The position numbers and the translations under genes are program-made. Shown here in pieces: positions 45,762-54,900 of a DNA stretch of 64,000 nucleotides. The DNA lies in the NCBI GenBank assembly GCA_945861465.1, contig CAMAVB010000003.1, positions 24,741-88,740 on the forward strand, read 5' to 3'. The stretch's first letter is position 1. Each line of letters opens with the position of its first letter. Source of the DNA: Candidatus Kuenenia stuttgartensis. GTDB taxonomy: Bacteria > Planctomycetota > Planctomycetia > Planctomycetales > Planctomycetaceae. The notes beneath the pieces are model-generated. The model was not told where the DNA came from. It saw only the letters and a program-made list of their open reading frames with translations, and did no database searches.

Positions 45762-45839
45762 GTAGGGTGTGACAAGCAACGCGCAGGCACACCGAATGAC
45801 AGACATGGTGTGCCTGCGCTGTCGCTTGTCACACCCTAC
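45762..45839. repeat. Dispersed palindromic element, family B copy 3
   Basis: GTAGGGTGTGACAAGC...GCGCAGGCACACC pairs with GGTGTGCCTGCGC...GCTTGTCACACCCTAC, the most regular of the three copies. It lies between the divergent surface-protein gene and valS. Confidence 0.88.
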
Positions 45840-45991
45840 AAAGTCATAAACTGGCCAGCCGTGACGCTCGCAATCGTACCGAACGTGTATCGGCACAGGC
45901 GTGTCTCAAAGGATCTGAAGGCGTGCATTCGACGAATCACCGCGATTTGACTAGATTGCCGCTTCTACACGCGGGCATGAACGTGAGAAAT

Positions 45992-46061
45992 GGCGAACGG
46001 CATGCGTCAGCTTGCCGGTACAAAAACGAGGTACCGGAGGGCTCACGCCACTCCGCTCGCC
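45992..46061. repeat. Degenerate family C element upstream of valS
   Basis: The right arm CCGGAGGGCTCACGCCACTCCGCTCGCC is clear; the left arm (GGCGAACGGCATGCGTCAGC) is weak. Length about 70 bases. It lies in the leader of valS. Apart from this and family B copy 3, the 620 bases 45527-46144 contain no gene. Confidence 0.65.
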
Positions 46062-46144
46062 GGACTCATTTCTGGCCGCGCGGAGTGTACACCTCGCCTT
46101 CACGGCACGGCTTGATTCCCCTACATGCAAGTTTCCTCGTTCCC

Positions 46145-49100
46145 ATGACCACAGAACTTCCCAAGACGTACGAACCCGCGGCCGCACAGAATCGCTGGGT
46201 TGAACACTGGCTGAGCCACGGCTACTGCAACGCTGATCCGACTCCGGGCAAGGAACCGCATACGATCATGATCCCGCTGCCGAACGTGACGGGAGCCCTG
46301 CATATGGGGCATTGTCTGAACGGCACGATTCAGGATCTGCTGACTCGCTGGCGTCGCATGCAGGGCAGGGCGGCGTTGTGGATGCCGGGCACTGATCACG
46401 CTGGCATTGCGACTCAGGCGGTGGTTGAACGCCGGATGCTGGAAGAGGAAGGCCTGACTCGTCACGACATCGGCCGCGATGCTCTGGTCGAACGCATCTG
46501 GAAGTGGAAGGACGAGTACGAAGCTCGCATTCTGAATCAGCTCAAACAGATCGGTTCCAGCTGTGACTGGCGCCGAGTCCGCTTTACGCTGGACGAAGTC
46601 TGCAGTAAAGCCGTGCGCCGGACCTTCTTCAAAATGTTCAGTGACGGACTGATCTATCGCGGCAAACGCCTCGTGAACTGGGACACGTATCTTCAGACGG
46701 CTGTGTCCGACGATGAAGTGTTTCACGAAGACATCGCCGGGCACTTCTGGACGATGAATTATCCGGTTGTTGAAAGGCGAGCGGGGGGCGTTAGCCCTCC
46801 GAGTGATCTGACGGACAATTACCTCGGAGGGCTAACACCCTCCGCTCGCCAGGACTGGGTTCCCACCGGTCAGCGCATCAGTTTCTCCACGACTCGTCCC
46901 GAAACGATGCTCGGCGACACGGCCATCTGTGTTCATCCCACCGACGAACGCTACACCGACCTGATCGGTAAGCACGTTCAGATCCCTGCCAACGGTCGCA
47001 TCATTCCGATCATCGCCGATGCGTTGCTGGCCGACAAAACTCTGGGTACTGGTGCCGTTAAGGTCACGCCGGCACACGACCCGAACGACTACGCCTGCGG
47101 TCTGCGCAACAACCTCGAAATGATCAACATCCTGAACACGGATGGCACGATCAATGAAAACGGCGGCGAATACCAAGGCCTCGATCGCTTTGAGGCTCGC
47201 AAGAAGATTGTGGCTCGGATGGAGAGTCTTGGACACTTCGAGAAGGTCGAAGACCGTGTTATCCCGATGATGTACAGCGATCGTTCCAAGACGGTGATTG
47301 AACCGTTTCTGAGCGATCAGTGGTTCGTGAAAATGGACACGCTGGCTCAAAGCGCGATGGATGCCGTGGAAGATGGTCGAGTTCGCTTCTTCCCGCAGCG
47401 GTATGCCAAGACGTATCTCGACTGGCTGGGTGAGAAACGCGACTGGTGCATCAGTCGGCAATTGTGGTGGGGGCATCGGATTCCGATTTGGTCGAAGAGG
47501 GTTGAAAGATCTCACGATCCACTGCCTGAGTATGCCATTGAACGGTATCAGGCAGAGTTGTTTCCGTATGCAGGTACAGTGACTCCGGACGGGCTCATTG
47601 AGGTTCATGATAGTTTTCGCGACAAAGTCTTTGCGACGTTCGCACCTAACGACCCGACGTTGCTGCTGATCTGTGTTGCAGACGGAAATCCTGAGATTGA
47701 GCAGCAGCTGGAGAAAGCCGGGTGCACTCAGGATCCCGACGTCCTCGACACCTGGTTCAGCTCCGCGTTGTGGCCACACGCCACGCTGGGCTGGCCGGAT
47801 CGGGAACACGATCCACCAATGCAGCCAGCCGCTGGCGCGGCATCTCAAATTTCAAATTTGAAATCTCAAATTGACGGCATACGGAGGGCTGACGCCCTGC
47901 CGCTCGCCGGAATATCCGAAAACCGAAAACCGAAAACCGAAAACACGGCGAATGAAGTCCTCGACTTCTTCTACCCCGGTTCCGTCCTCGTCACTTCCCG
48001 GGACATCATCACGCTGTGGGTCGCGCGCATGGTGCTCACGGGACTTTACAACATGGGCGACGTGCCATTTAAACACGTCTACATCCATCCGAAGATTCTG
48101 GATGGGCTCGGACAGACCATGTCCAAGTCCAAAGGCAACGGCGTCGATCCGCTGGAACTGATTGAGAAGTACGGAACCGATGCGGTTCGCTTTACGATTT
48201 CCTCGCTCGCCGGGGAAACACAGGACGTGCGGTTGCCGGTTGGTTACGAGTGTCCGCATTGCCAGGCCATCACACCGCAGACCAGAGAGCATCAGGAAAT
48301 GCGGCCGATGGGCGGAGCGACTCCGTCACTCAAATGTGCCAAGTGCAAGAAGTCATTCCAGTTCCCAAGCCCGTGGTTCACGCCGGACGAAGGTGCTCCG
48401 GTCGCCCGTATCGTCAGCGAACGTTTTGAGTACGGCCGCAACTTCTGCAACAAGCTTTGGAACGCCTGCCGTTTCGCGTTCATGAATCTGGAAGGTTTTT
48501 CACCAGCGTCGGTCGCAGTGGCCGACCTGCAGGTGGAGGACCGTTGGGTGCTCAGCCGACTGGCGACAACGGTCCGCGAAGTCACCACGATGCTGGATCG
48601 CTATCAGTTCGACCAGGCGACTCGCGCTGTTCGCGAATTCACATGGAACGAATTTTGTGACTGGTACCTCGAGATGCTGAAGCCTCGCTTCCGCAACGAG
48701 GCCACTCGTCCGGTGGCTCAGCGATGTCTGGTCGTGGTGGTCGATACGCTGCTGCGACTGCTGCATCCATTCGCACCGTTTATCACGGAAGAACTGTGGC
48801 ACCTGTTCGCCCAGTTTGCACCCGTTCGGCCATCAAACGGGGTGGCCGGGGCTGGACCGAGCGCAGCGAAGGAAGCCCCGGGCGTGTTTGGTGAATCAAT
48901 CCAGGCCACCGAAAGTGTCATGGTCGCTCCATGGCCGGACATGTCGCTGAGCATGATCGATGCGGCATTGGAAAAACGTTTCGAACGCCTTCAGGAAACG
49001 ATCGTGGCCGTGCGCAACGTGCGATCATCGTACGGGATCGCTCCCTCGGCTCAACTGAAACTGTTCATGCGCTGTGCTCCGGATGTGGCGGAACAACTTC

Positions 49101-49447
49101 AGGCGGTTGCAAGCCAGTTTGACTTCCTGTCAAAGACCATGCTGGAAGCGGCCGGTCTGGATGTGACTGCGCCGAAAGGCTCAGTCAGCTTTTCACTGGG
49201 TGACGCAGACGGCTACCTACCGGTGGCAGACCTCGTCGATCTCAACGCCGAGCTGGTTCGTAAGAATAAGGAAGCGGAGAAACTCCGCGGCTTCATCAAG
49301 AGTCAGGAGGCGAAGCTCTCCAATCAAGGCTTTATGGCAAAAGCTCCGGCGGATGTCGTCGAAGGCATCCGTACGACAAAGGCCGAGCAGGAAGCTCAAC
49401 TGGAGAGCATCGAAAGGATCGTTCGGGAGCTGGGTGGATCGACGTAA
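46145..49447 (+). CDS. valS: Valine--tRNA ligase with repeat-derived insertions
   Basis: An 1100-residue class Ia synthetase that charges tRNA-Val with valine. PLPNVTGALHMGH (HIGH, H53) and TMSKSKGNG (KMSKS, about 659) mark the active site, STTRPETMLGDTA the editing domain, and the C-terminal coiled-coil contains LRGFIKSQEAKL. A Cys4 ribbon (CPHC at 703, CAKC at 731) is inserted after the KMSKS loop. Three extra segments come from dispersed repeats: residues 211-236 (family C), about 567-600 (composite) and 899-922 (family D). All keep the frame and lie in surface-loop positions. Start ATG 46145 (MTTELPKTYEP); the longer ORF is leader. Confidence 0.96.
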   Translation: MTTELPKTYEPAAAQNRWVEHWLSHGYCNADPTPGKEPHTIMIPLPNVTGALHMGHCLNGTIQDLLTRWRRMQGRAALWMPGTDHAGIATQAVVERRMLEEEGLTRHDIGRDALVERIWKWKDEYEARILNQLKQIGSSCDWRRVRFTLDEVCSKAVRRTFFKMFSDGLIYRGKRLVNWDTYLQTAVSDDEVFHEDIAGHFWTMNYPVVERRAGGVSPPSDLTDNYLGGLTPSARQDWVPTGQRISFSTTRPETMLGDTAICVHPTDERYTDLIGKHVQIPANGRIIPIIADALLADKTLGTGAVKVTPAHDPNDYACGLRNNLEMINILNTDGTINENGGEYQGLDRFEARKKIVARMESLGHFEKVEDRVIPMMYSDRSKTVIEPFLSDQWFVKMDTLAQSAMDAVEDGRVRFFPQRYAKTYLDWLGEKRDWCISRQLWWGHRIPIWSKRVERSHDPLPEYAIERYQAELFPYAGTVTPDGLIEVHDSFRDKVFATFAPNDPTLLLICVADGNPEIEQQLEKAGCTQDPDVLDTWFSSALWPHATLGWPDREHDPPMQPAAGAASQISNLKSQIDGIRRADALPLAGISENRKPKTENTANEVLDFFYPGSVLVTSRDIITLWVARMVLTGLYNMGDVPFKHVYIHPKILDGLGQTMSKSKGNGVDPLELIEKYGTDAVRFTISSLAGETQDVRLPVGYECPHCQAITPQTREHQEMRPMGGATPSLKCAKCKKSFQFPSPWFTPDEGAPVARIVSERFEYGRNFCNKLWNACRFAFMNLEGFSPASVAVADLQVEDRWVLSRLATTVREVTTMLDRYQFDQATRAVREFTWNEFCDWYLEMLKPRFRNEATRPVAQRCLVVVVDTLLRLLHPFAPFITEELWHLFAQFAPVRPSNGVAGAGPSAAKEAPGVFGESIQATESVMVAPWPDMSLSMIDAALEKRFERLQETIVAVRNVRSSYGIAPSAQLKLFMRCAPDVAEQLQAVASQFDFLSKTMLEAAGLDVTAPKGSVSFSLGDADGYLPVADLVDLNAELVRKNKEAEKLRGFIKSQEAKLSNQGFMAKAPADVVEGIRTTKAEQEAQLESIERIVRELGGST
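46776..46850. repeat. Family C palindrome inserted in frame in valS (75 bp)
   Basis: GGCGAGCGGGGGGCGTTAGCCCTCCG...CGGAGGGCTAACACCCTCCGCTCGCC, exactly 75 bases. It encodes about RAGGVSPPSDLTDNYLGGLTPSAR between the VSDDEVFHEDIAGHFW strand and the STTRPET motif, in the linker into the editing domain. Confidence 0.9.
47843..47944. repeat. Composite repeat insertion in frame in valS
   Basis: Three repeat types in a row. First an A/T palindrome (TCAAATTTCAAATTTGAAATC), then a half family C arm (ACGGAGGGCTGACGCCCTGC), then four tandem CCGAAAA units. It encodes about SQISNLKSQIDGIRRAD and ENRKPKTENT between TLGWPD and FFYPGSVLVTSRDI, where other ValRS enzymes have only a short loop. Confidence 0.85.
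48841..48910. repeat. Family D palindrome inserted in frame in valS
   Basis: GGTGGCCGGGGCTGG...GCGAAGGAAGCCCCGGG...CCAGGCCACC, matching the intergenic copy at 17472. It encodes AGAGPSAAKEAPGVFGESIQ between LWHLFAQF and ESVMVAPWP in the anticodon-binding region. Confidence 0.85.
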
Positions 49448-49460
49448 TGCTGTTTCAATC

Positions 49461-49539
49461 GTAGGCCGGACCAAGCGCAGCGCCGTTCCGGCACATGCCA
49501 TGTAAATGCCGGAACGGCGCTGCGCTTGGTCCGGCCTAC
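49461..49539. repeat. Family A palindrome between convergent genes, copy 2
   Basis: GTAGGCCGGACCAAGCGCAG...GCCGTTCCGGC pairs with GCCGGAACGGC...GCGCTTGGTCCGGCCTAC. It lies between the valS stop (49447) and the stop of the minus-strand gene (49543), so it may act as a two-way terminator, although no T-run follows. Confidence 0.88.
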
Positions 49540-49542
49540 TTC

Positions 49543-50118
49543 TTATCGAACAGCCAACTTTGAATTCCCCAGCGTCAGACACAGCGCGAGCAATTGGGAC
49601 TGCATTTCAAGTCGATCTCCGATTGCTTTTGCAGTCATCACGGGCGGGGCGGGATTTTCCGGAAGAAACGGATCATGCGACGCGGGGTCGATAAGTCGCT
49701 GTATGTCCGCGTCATCGGACCTGCGACCGGACGACTGTTTCATGTGAATCAATTCGTCTCGTGAAACGACGCAGCAACGTTGATCATCAACGTTGAACCA
49801 TGTTCGCGAGTCCCATGCCGACTGAATCATTGGTGTGACTTCCAGAAAGTGCAGGGTGGTTCTCTCTGAGTTGCAACCTTTTGACATGGACAAAACTGCG
49901 ATCGCTGGTCGTCGTTTTTCATTGGACTGCAGAAATCCAAGATTGGAAACCACGTTACCGGCAGCTTCGATTGCGCTCAATGGCATCAGGAGATCAACTC
50001 CCGGCGTCGCTCGAACGAATCCATGAATTGCCAACGCTACCGCCCCACAAACCGAATAGTCGATGTGCTGCTGTTGAAGTGCGTTCGTGACAGCCAGCAT
50101 GTCGTCTTTGAAGATCAT
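49543..50118 (-). CDS. Nucleotidyltransferase-like protein (MNT/AbiEii-type N-terminus)
   Basis: A 191-residue protein. The start YSVCGAVALAIHGFVRATPGVDLLM follows the pattern GGxAxxxHGxxRxTxDxDxx of small nucleotidyltransferase and AbiEii-like families. Here GG is GA and the first acidic residue is replaced (PGVDLL), so catalysis is doubtful. A later DELIHMKQSSGRRSDDADIQRL matches the K...R..DxxDI tail common in these proteins. It is third in a minus-strand run after the ATPase and the TOPRIM-like gene, 93 bases behind the latter. It may be an antitoxin-like or toxin-like component, or an unrelated neighbour. ATG 50118. Confidence 0.65.
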   Translation of the reverse strand: MIFKDDMLAVTNALQQQHIDYSVCGAVALAIHGFVRATPGVDLLMPLSAIEAAGNVVSNLGFLQSNEKRRPAIAVLSMSKGCNSERTTLHFLEVTPMIQSAWDSRTWFNVDDQRCCVVSRDELIHMKQSSGRRSDDADIQRLIDPASHDPFLPENPAPPVMTAKAIGDRLEMQSQLLALCLTLGNSKLAVR

Positions 50119-50211
50119 CGCTATGCTTCCTCAGATCTGTCGGTGTGCTTCAGACCTCGAACAACTCGCGAAACCAACGAACAAACGGCTCCGCAGCAGG
50201 CGAGTTTGGAT

Positions 50212-50832
50212 TCAGGATCGTCTCAGAAACAGCCTGATGCAACTGCCGTCCCGGTCATCCTGCCATGCCAGCCATGTATGAATCTCGGCCTTTCGGACAT
50301 GGGTGTCTTTGTACGGTGCGTCCAGGTTCGCTTTGGCGTGCTGGCATGACTGCCTTGCGTAGATCAGCATCGGATCGGCTTCGCCACCCGGAACCAATTG
50401 CAGAAGAAATGCTTCGAGCATTCCGTGCGATTGATTGTCGGGCATGATCCAGATCCCCAGTTTTTGGTTATCGCTGTTGGAGACGATCAGGCCGTCAGGA
50501 GTTGGTACTTCTGGAAGTCCTGGAAAGTACGGGAGGCAGCAATTTCGAATGTCGATCCATCGTTCTGTGAATGCCTGATCTGCATCTAGAATGATACCGG
50601 TAATTCGCCGGGAAGTTTCCCGGATCGCTGCTTCGATGACTGCACGATCAACGATATTCTGAAATCCATCTTTGTCTCGAATCTGGACTGACGCATTGGC
50701 CTTGTCGTCGGGCCATGCCACGCCGTTTGCTTCCATGAGAAATGGAATCAGACGAACTTCAGTGGCTCCTTCGACGAGCAGTACTTTCTCACGCGGTGGG
50801 TACGACATTTTCCTTCGGGACGCCGCAGTCAT
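50212..50832 (-). CDS. DUF3226 / TOPRIM-like protein
   Basis: A 206-residue protein with TOPRIM-type landmarks: KVLLVEGATEVRLIPFLME (glutamate after the first strand), GIILDADQAFTERW (DxD) and the DUF3226 signature KLGIWIMPDNQSHGMLEAFL, then WLAWQD. TOPRIM folds cut or join DNA or RNA with metal ions, as in OLD-family nucleases and the PARIS effector AriB. The start forms an ATGA overlap with the ATPase stop, so the two are almost certainly made together. MSYPPREK nine codons downstream is an alternative start. Family name from motif recognition; no search was possible. Confidence 0.75.
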   Translation of the reverse strand: MTAASRRKMSYPPREKVLLVEGATEVRLIPFLMEANGVAWPDDKANASVQIRDKDGFQNIVDRAVIEAAIRETSRRITGIILDADQAFTERWIDIRNCCLPYFPGLPEVPTPDGLIVSNSDNQKLGIWIMPDNQSHGMLEAFLLQLVPGGEADPMLIYARQSCQHAKANLDAPYKDTHVRKAEIHTWLAWQDDRDGSCIRLFLRRS

Positions 50833-51911
50833 CGGACTTCGTTCCCGAACTCAGCGACCGCTTTGATGGTTGCCTCAGAATACGAAATCGATTTGGATTT
50901 ACCGGCTTCAATCCGGTGAATCATGACTTCGCTGTCTTCAAAGACGCCCTCACGAGAAATTGAATCGAGAGCATCGACACAATCACGACTGTGGGTTGTG
51001 GCGAACACCTGGACGTTATTCGCCTTCGCTGCTTCGAGTACGAGCTTCCACATCTTTTCCATGACGGTATAGTGAAGACCGCTGTCAATTTCATCAACAA
51101 ACAGAAATCCGCCGCGTGATTCAACGACTGACAAAGCAAGTCCAAGCAATCGCCGCATTCCATCGCCATATGACCCAATTGGTATGCGTGCCGCGACTCC
51201 TCGCTGCCCGACCAGGATTGTTCTTCCGTGCGAGCCGATCGTGCGCAGATCCATAATTGAATCCTCGATACTGCGCATCGCGTCGATTACAAATCCCTCT
51301 TCATTTGGATTCCGCAAAACTCGCTCTAACTCGTCGACGATATCATTTTCGCCTAATCCCGCTGCTGGAATGAAAACAGCGGATCGTTGTCGGCGAGGCG
51401 TTCTCGGACGATAGGCCAGCTGAAAGCCCCCGGAATATCGACTCAGCGTCGTGTCGGAAACATTCCGCCCTCTCCACGAGATTCGGACATGAAATGGCCA
51501 TTCAGATGATTCCAATGGAGTACTGCTGTCAGGATCGTCTAAATTTACTACTGTGCTACGTTCTACGTATGCAGCGAATAGGTGAGTCGAGAATTCTCCC
51601 GTCTCGTCAATTCCTGAAATCTTAAGTTCAGCACCGTCGTCAATCTGATGACCTGAAAAAATGTGACTGAGGTCATGCAGGGTCATTGCAGGCCGATCTG
51701 TCTTCGGCGGAATTTCTATCATTTCGTTGCGGCGGCGAGTGATCTCATAAAGTGGGGCAAGAGTGTCCTGCTCGACGAATACCTGAATGGCTTCAAGGAC
51801 GGAAGTCTTTCCGCTGTTGTTATTTCCAACGATCAAATTGATTCGGCCAAGTGGCTCAAGCGAGAAATCCCGAAGCCCTCGGTAACCCTGAATGTGGACC
51901 GCGCTTAGCAT
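50829..51911 (-). CDS. SMC/OLD-type ATPase (AAA_15/AAA_21)
   Basis: A 360-residue ABC-type ATPase of the OLD/RecF class. The N-terminus LSAVHIQGYRGLRDFSLEPLGRINLIVGNNNSGKTSVLEAI carries Walker A. GSYGDGMRRLLGLAL is the signature-like segment, GGFLFVDEIDSGLHY is Walker B with its catalytic glutamate, and VFATTHSRD is the H-switch. No TOPRIM domain is fused; a TOPRIM-like protein is encoded by the next gene (ATGA overlap), a split OLD-like arrangement. It begins 61 bases after the ileS stop on the same strand, with AGAGGT before the ATG. Confidence 0.85.
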   Translation of the reverse strand: MLSAVHIQGYRGLRDFSLEPLGRINLIVGNNNSGKTSVLEAIQVFVEQDTLAPLYEITRRRNEMIEIPPKTDRPAMTLHDLSHIFSGHQIDDGAELKISGIDETGEFSTHLFAAYVERSTVVNLDDPDSSTPLESSEWPFHVRISWRGRNVSDTTLSRYSGGFQLAYRPRTPRRQRSAVFIPAAGLGENDIVDELERVLRNPNEEGFVIDAMRSIEDSIMDLRTIGSHGRTILVGQRGVAARIPIGSYGDGMRRLLGLALSVVESRGGFLFVDEIDSGLHYTVMEKMWKLVLEAAKANNVQVFATTHSRDCVDALDSISREGVFEDSEVMIHRIEAGKSKSISYSEATIKAVAEFGNEVR

Positions 51912-51972
51912 CTTCGTACCTCTGTCATTTTTTTCTCGCCTTGTGATTCCAGTCGGAATTCTTCAATTGAGT

Positions 51973-54900
51973 TCATGCCAACAGAATAATCCAGATAGAC
52001 ACATCGACATCGCCAACGGATACTTCCTTGACTCCAACTCCGGCAGACGGTGAAAAATCAATGGAATCCGCCAGGGTTTCACGGCAGATATAATCGCCCC
52101 ATTCAGCAACCATCACCTGAACTGCATTGTCAGCCGAGTGGTACTGAACTCGAATGCGATCCTGAATGTTGAGGTTCGCGTCTTTTCGAAGCTGCTGCAC
52201 CTGACGAACGAAGTCGCGGGACATGCCTTCGCGGATAAGTTCCGGAGTGAGGACCGTGCTGATCGCGACCTGAATGCCGGAGTCGTCAGAACAGACCCAT
52301 TCTGCGGCCTGGACGGTGCTGATGAGCACGTCATCCGGTGTGAGATCGACGCTGCTGCCTTCAAGTTCAACCGTTAGGTTTTCGCCTCGCCGAAGCGGCG
52401 ACAGGACTGCGTCGCCCAGTTCAGGAAGTCTGGTCCGCAGAGCGTTCAGCAGCTTGCCGTATTTTGGACCGAGCGTTTTCAGGTTCGGCTTGTAGGCGTA
52501 GCTGACGAGTGCATCGAGGTTGTCCTGACGCACGACGCGGTGGATGTTGAGTTCTTCGCCGATGACATCGGCGAGTCGTTCGATGGCTTCGGCGGTGCCG
52601 ACATTCGACGATGCAAAGCGGAGTTCCGCCAGCGGCTGACGGACTCGAAGGTTGGACTCTTCCCGCAGCTTGTGCGCCAGTCGAACAACCTTTTGAGCGG
52701 CGGACATGCTCAGATTGAGACCCGCGTCGAGCAGGGCAGTGTCAGCAGTGGGATAGTCGCAGAGGTGAACGGAGGGCGGGAGTGAGTGTTCAGTGTTCAG
52801 TGTTCGGTGTTCAGTAAGAGCAACTTCACCGCGATTTTCTGAAAACTGAACACTTTCAACTGAACACTCCTGGCCAAGTACCAGGTTCTGGTACATGCGT
52901 TCTGTAATGAACGGGATGCACGGAGCCAGCAGTCGGCAGAGCGTGACGAGAACCTCGTAAAGCGTTTCGTACGCGGCATTCTTGTCGGTGTCGGTGGCGT
53001 CTTTTGAACGCCAGAAGCGGCGGCGGTTTCGGCGGATGTACCAGTTGCTGAGGTCGTCAATGAAACCGGCTGCCGCAGCGCAGAACGCCGGCGCGTTGTA
53101 CTGCGTCATCTCCCGATGAGCGACTTCAATGAGCGACTGCAGATTGGAAAGGATCCAGCGATCGATTTCCTGGCAATTATTCAGGCGAGCGGCAGGGCGT
53201 AAGCCCTCCGAGTTCGCGCCGGCCGTTTCCACGGAGGGCTCACGCCCAGCCGCTCGCCGCCGCAAGTCATCACTCGGCACAAAACCGTCCGCGATCGCGT
53301 AGTCCACGAAGAATTTGTAGCAGTTCCACAATGGAATCAGGATCTGCCGACGAGTTTCATCCGCTGGTCCGCTGGTGACCATACACGTTGTAACACCCTC
53401 CAGCGTCTTTTCGATCGGCCCATCCGGCGTTTGCAGCGTGACGGGTTTGTCGTTGTGGCGCGTTCCGAAGCGAAGATCCATCGCCGGATTGTGAGCCAGA
53501 TACATCCAGCGCATTGTGTCCACGCCGAGCTGTTCGGCGGCCTCTTCGAACCAGATCGCCGTGCCGTCGGACTTGTGCATCGGCTTGCCCTGTTCGTTTT
53601 GCACAAGACGATGACCGAGCAATGTGCGGAACGGTTTCTTGTCCTCGGCGTTATCCGCTTCGTCGTAACGCATCATGGTGGACAGCGACAGCATGGAATA
53701 AAACCAGTTGCGGAACTGCCCAGGGAAACATTCGGTCACGAGATCTGCCGGATACCACTTCTGCCATTCTTCCCGGTTGGTGTTGTAGCCCATCGTGCTG
53801 AACGGCACGATGCCCGCGTCGAGCCACGGATTGCCGACATCAGGGACGCGCCGCATCCGCTGGCCTTCTTTGCCGGGCGTCTGGCTTTCGATGATGACGC
53901 CGTCGATCCACGGTCGGTGCGGCGTGTTGCCTTCGAAATCTCCCCAGCCTTCGATCGATCGTTCTTTCAGTTCAGCAAGTGAGCCCATCACTTCGAAGTC
54001 CGACGGATCTTCTTCGTTAACCCAGATGGGCAGGGCGAGCCCCCAGAAACGTTTCTTGCTGATCATCCAGTCGCTCATGTTGGACAACCATTCGATCTCC
54101 CGTTCCTGTCCGTCAATGCTGTCCGGCAGCCATTTGATTTGCCGCGTGACATCCTTGATCTCGTCCCGCCAGTCCATGTTGATGAACCATTCATCGACGA
54201 GTCGGAAAACGAGTTCGTCACCAGTTCGCCAGCAATGCGGATAAATGTGCGGATACGTTTCGACAGCAACGAGCATGCCTTTGGCCTTGAGCTTTTCGAA
54301 GACGAGTTCAGCCGTGGCCGGAGCGATGGCTTCCAGGCCGGCAAAGTCTCCGAACTCTTCGGAGTACGTGCCTTCGTCTTTCAGAGGCGCGATGATCGGC
54401 AATCCAAGCGCGACTCCCATTTTGTGGTCGATGTCACCGCAACCGGGCGCGATGTGGACGATGCCTGTACCTTCCCCTGCGACGACATTGGCACTGCCTC
54501 GTGAATCCCGGCCGCCATCGATGACGCGATGACTGTTCACGCCGCAACGGCTAAGATTGTTTTCATCGACAGGCACACCGCCTGGCTGCCGCTGAGCTGG
54601 CAAGTCGTCAAAGGGACCTTCGTAGTCCCAGCCAATCATCTCGGCACCTTTGATCGTGCCGAGTTCTTCGAAGCCGCCTTGTTCTTTGAAGATCTGGGCC
54701 AGGGTTTTCAGCTTGCCGACTCCTTCTGGCCATTTCCATTCCGGGCGTCCAAAGCCATCACGGAATTCGGTCGCCAGTCGCTGGTAATTCAGATTGTCCT
54801 TTGCGAAGTAGTAGATGGCGTTGTCGCGTTTAGCCTGAATCCTGATGTAGTCCAGATCGGGGTTGACGGCGCAAGCGACGTTGCTGGTGAGCGTCCACGG

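Noticed and set aside
46832-47848. Minus-strand ORF of 338 residues opposite valS
   Set aside because: Shadow of valS; no motif, and the plus-strand frame is a clear synthetase.
47911-47944. Possible CRISPR-like tandem repeat (CCGAAAA units)
   Set aside because: Units are 7 bases without spacers and lie inside the valS frame; no cas genes are in the window.
49461-49539. Family A palindrome as a classical Rho-independent terminator
   Set aside because: The stem is long and GC-rich but no T-run follows on either strand; kept only as a repeat with possible terminating effect.
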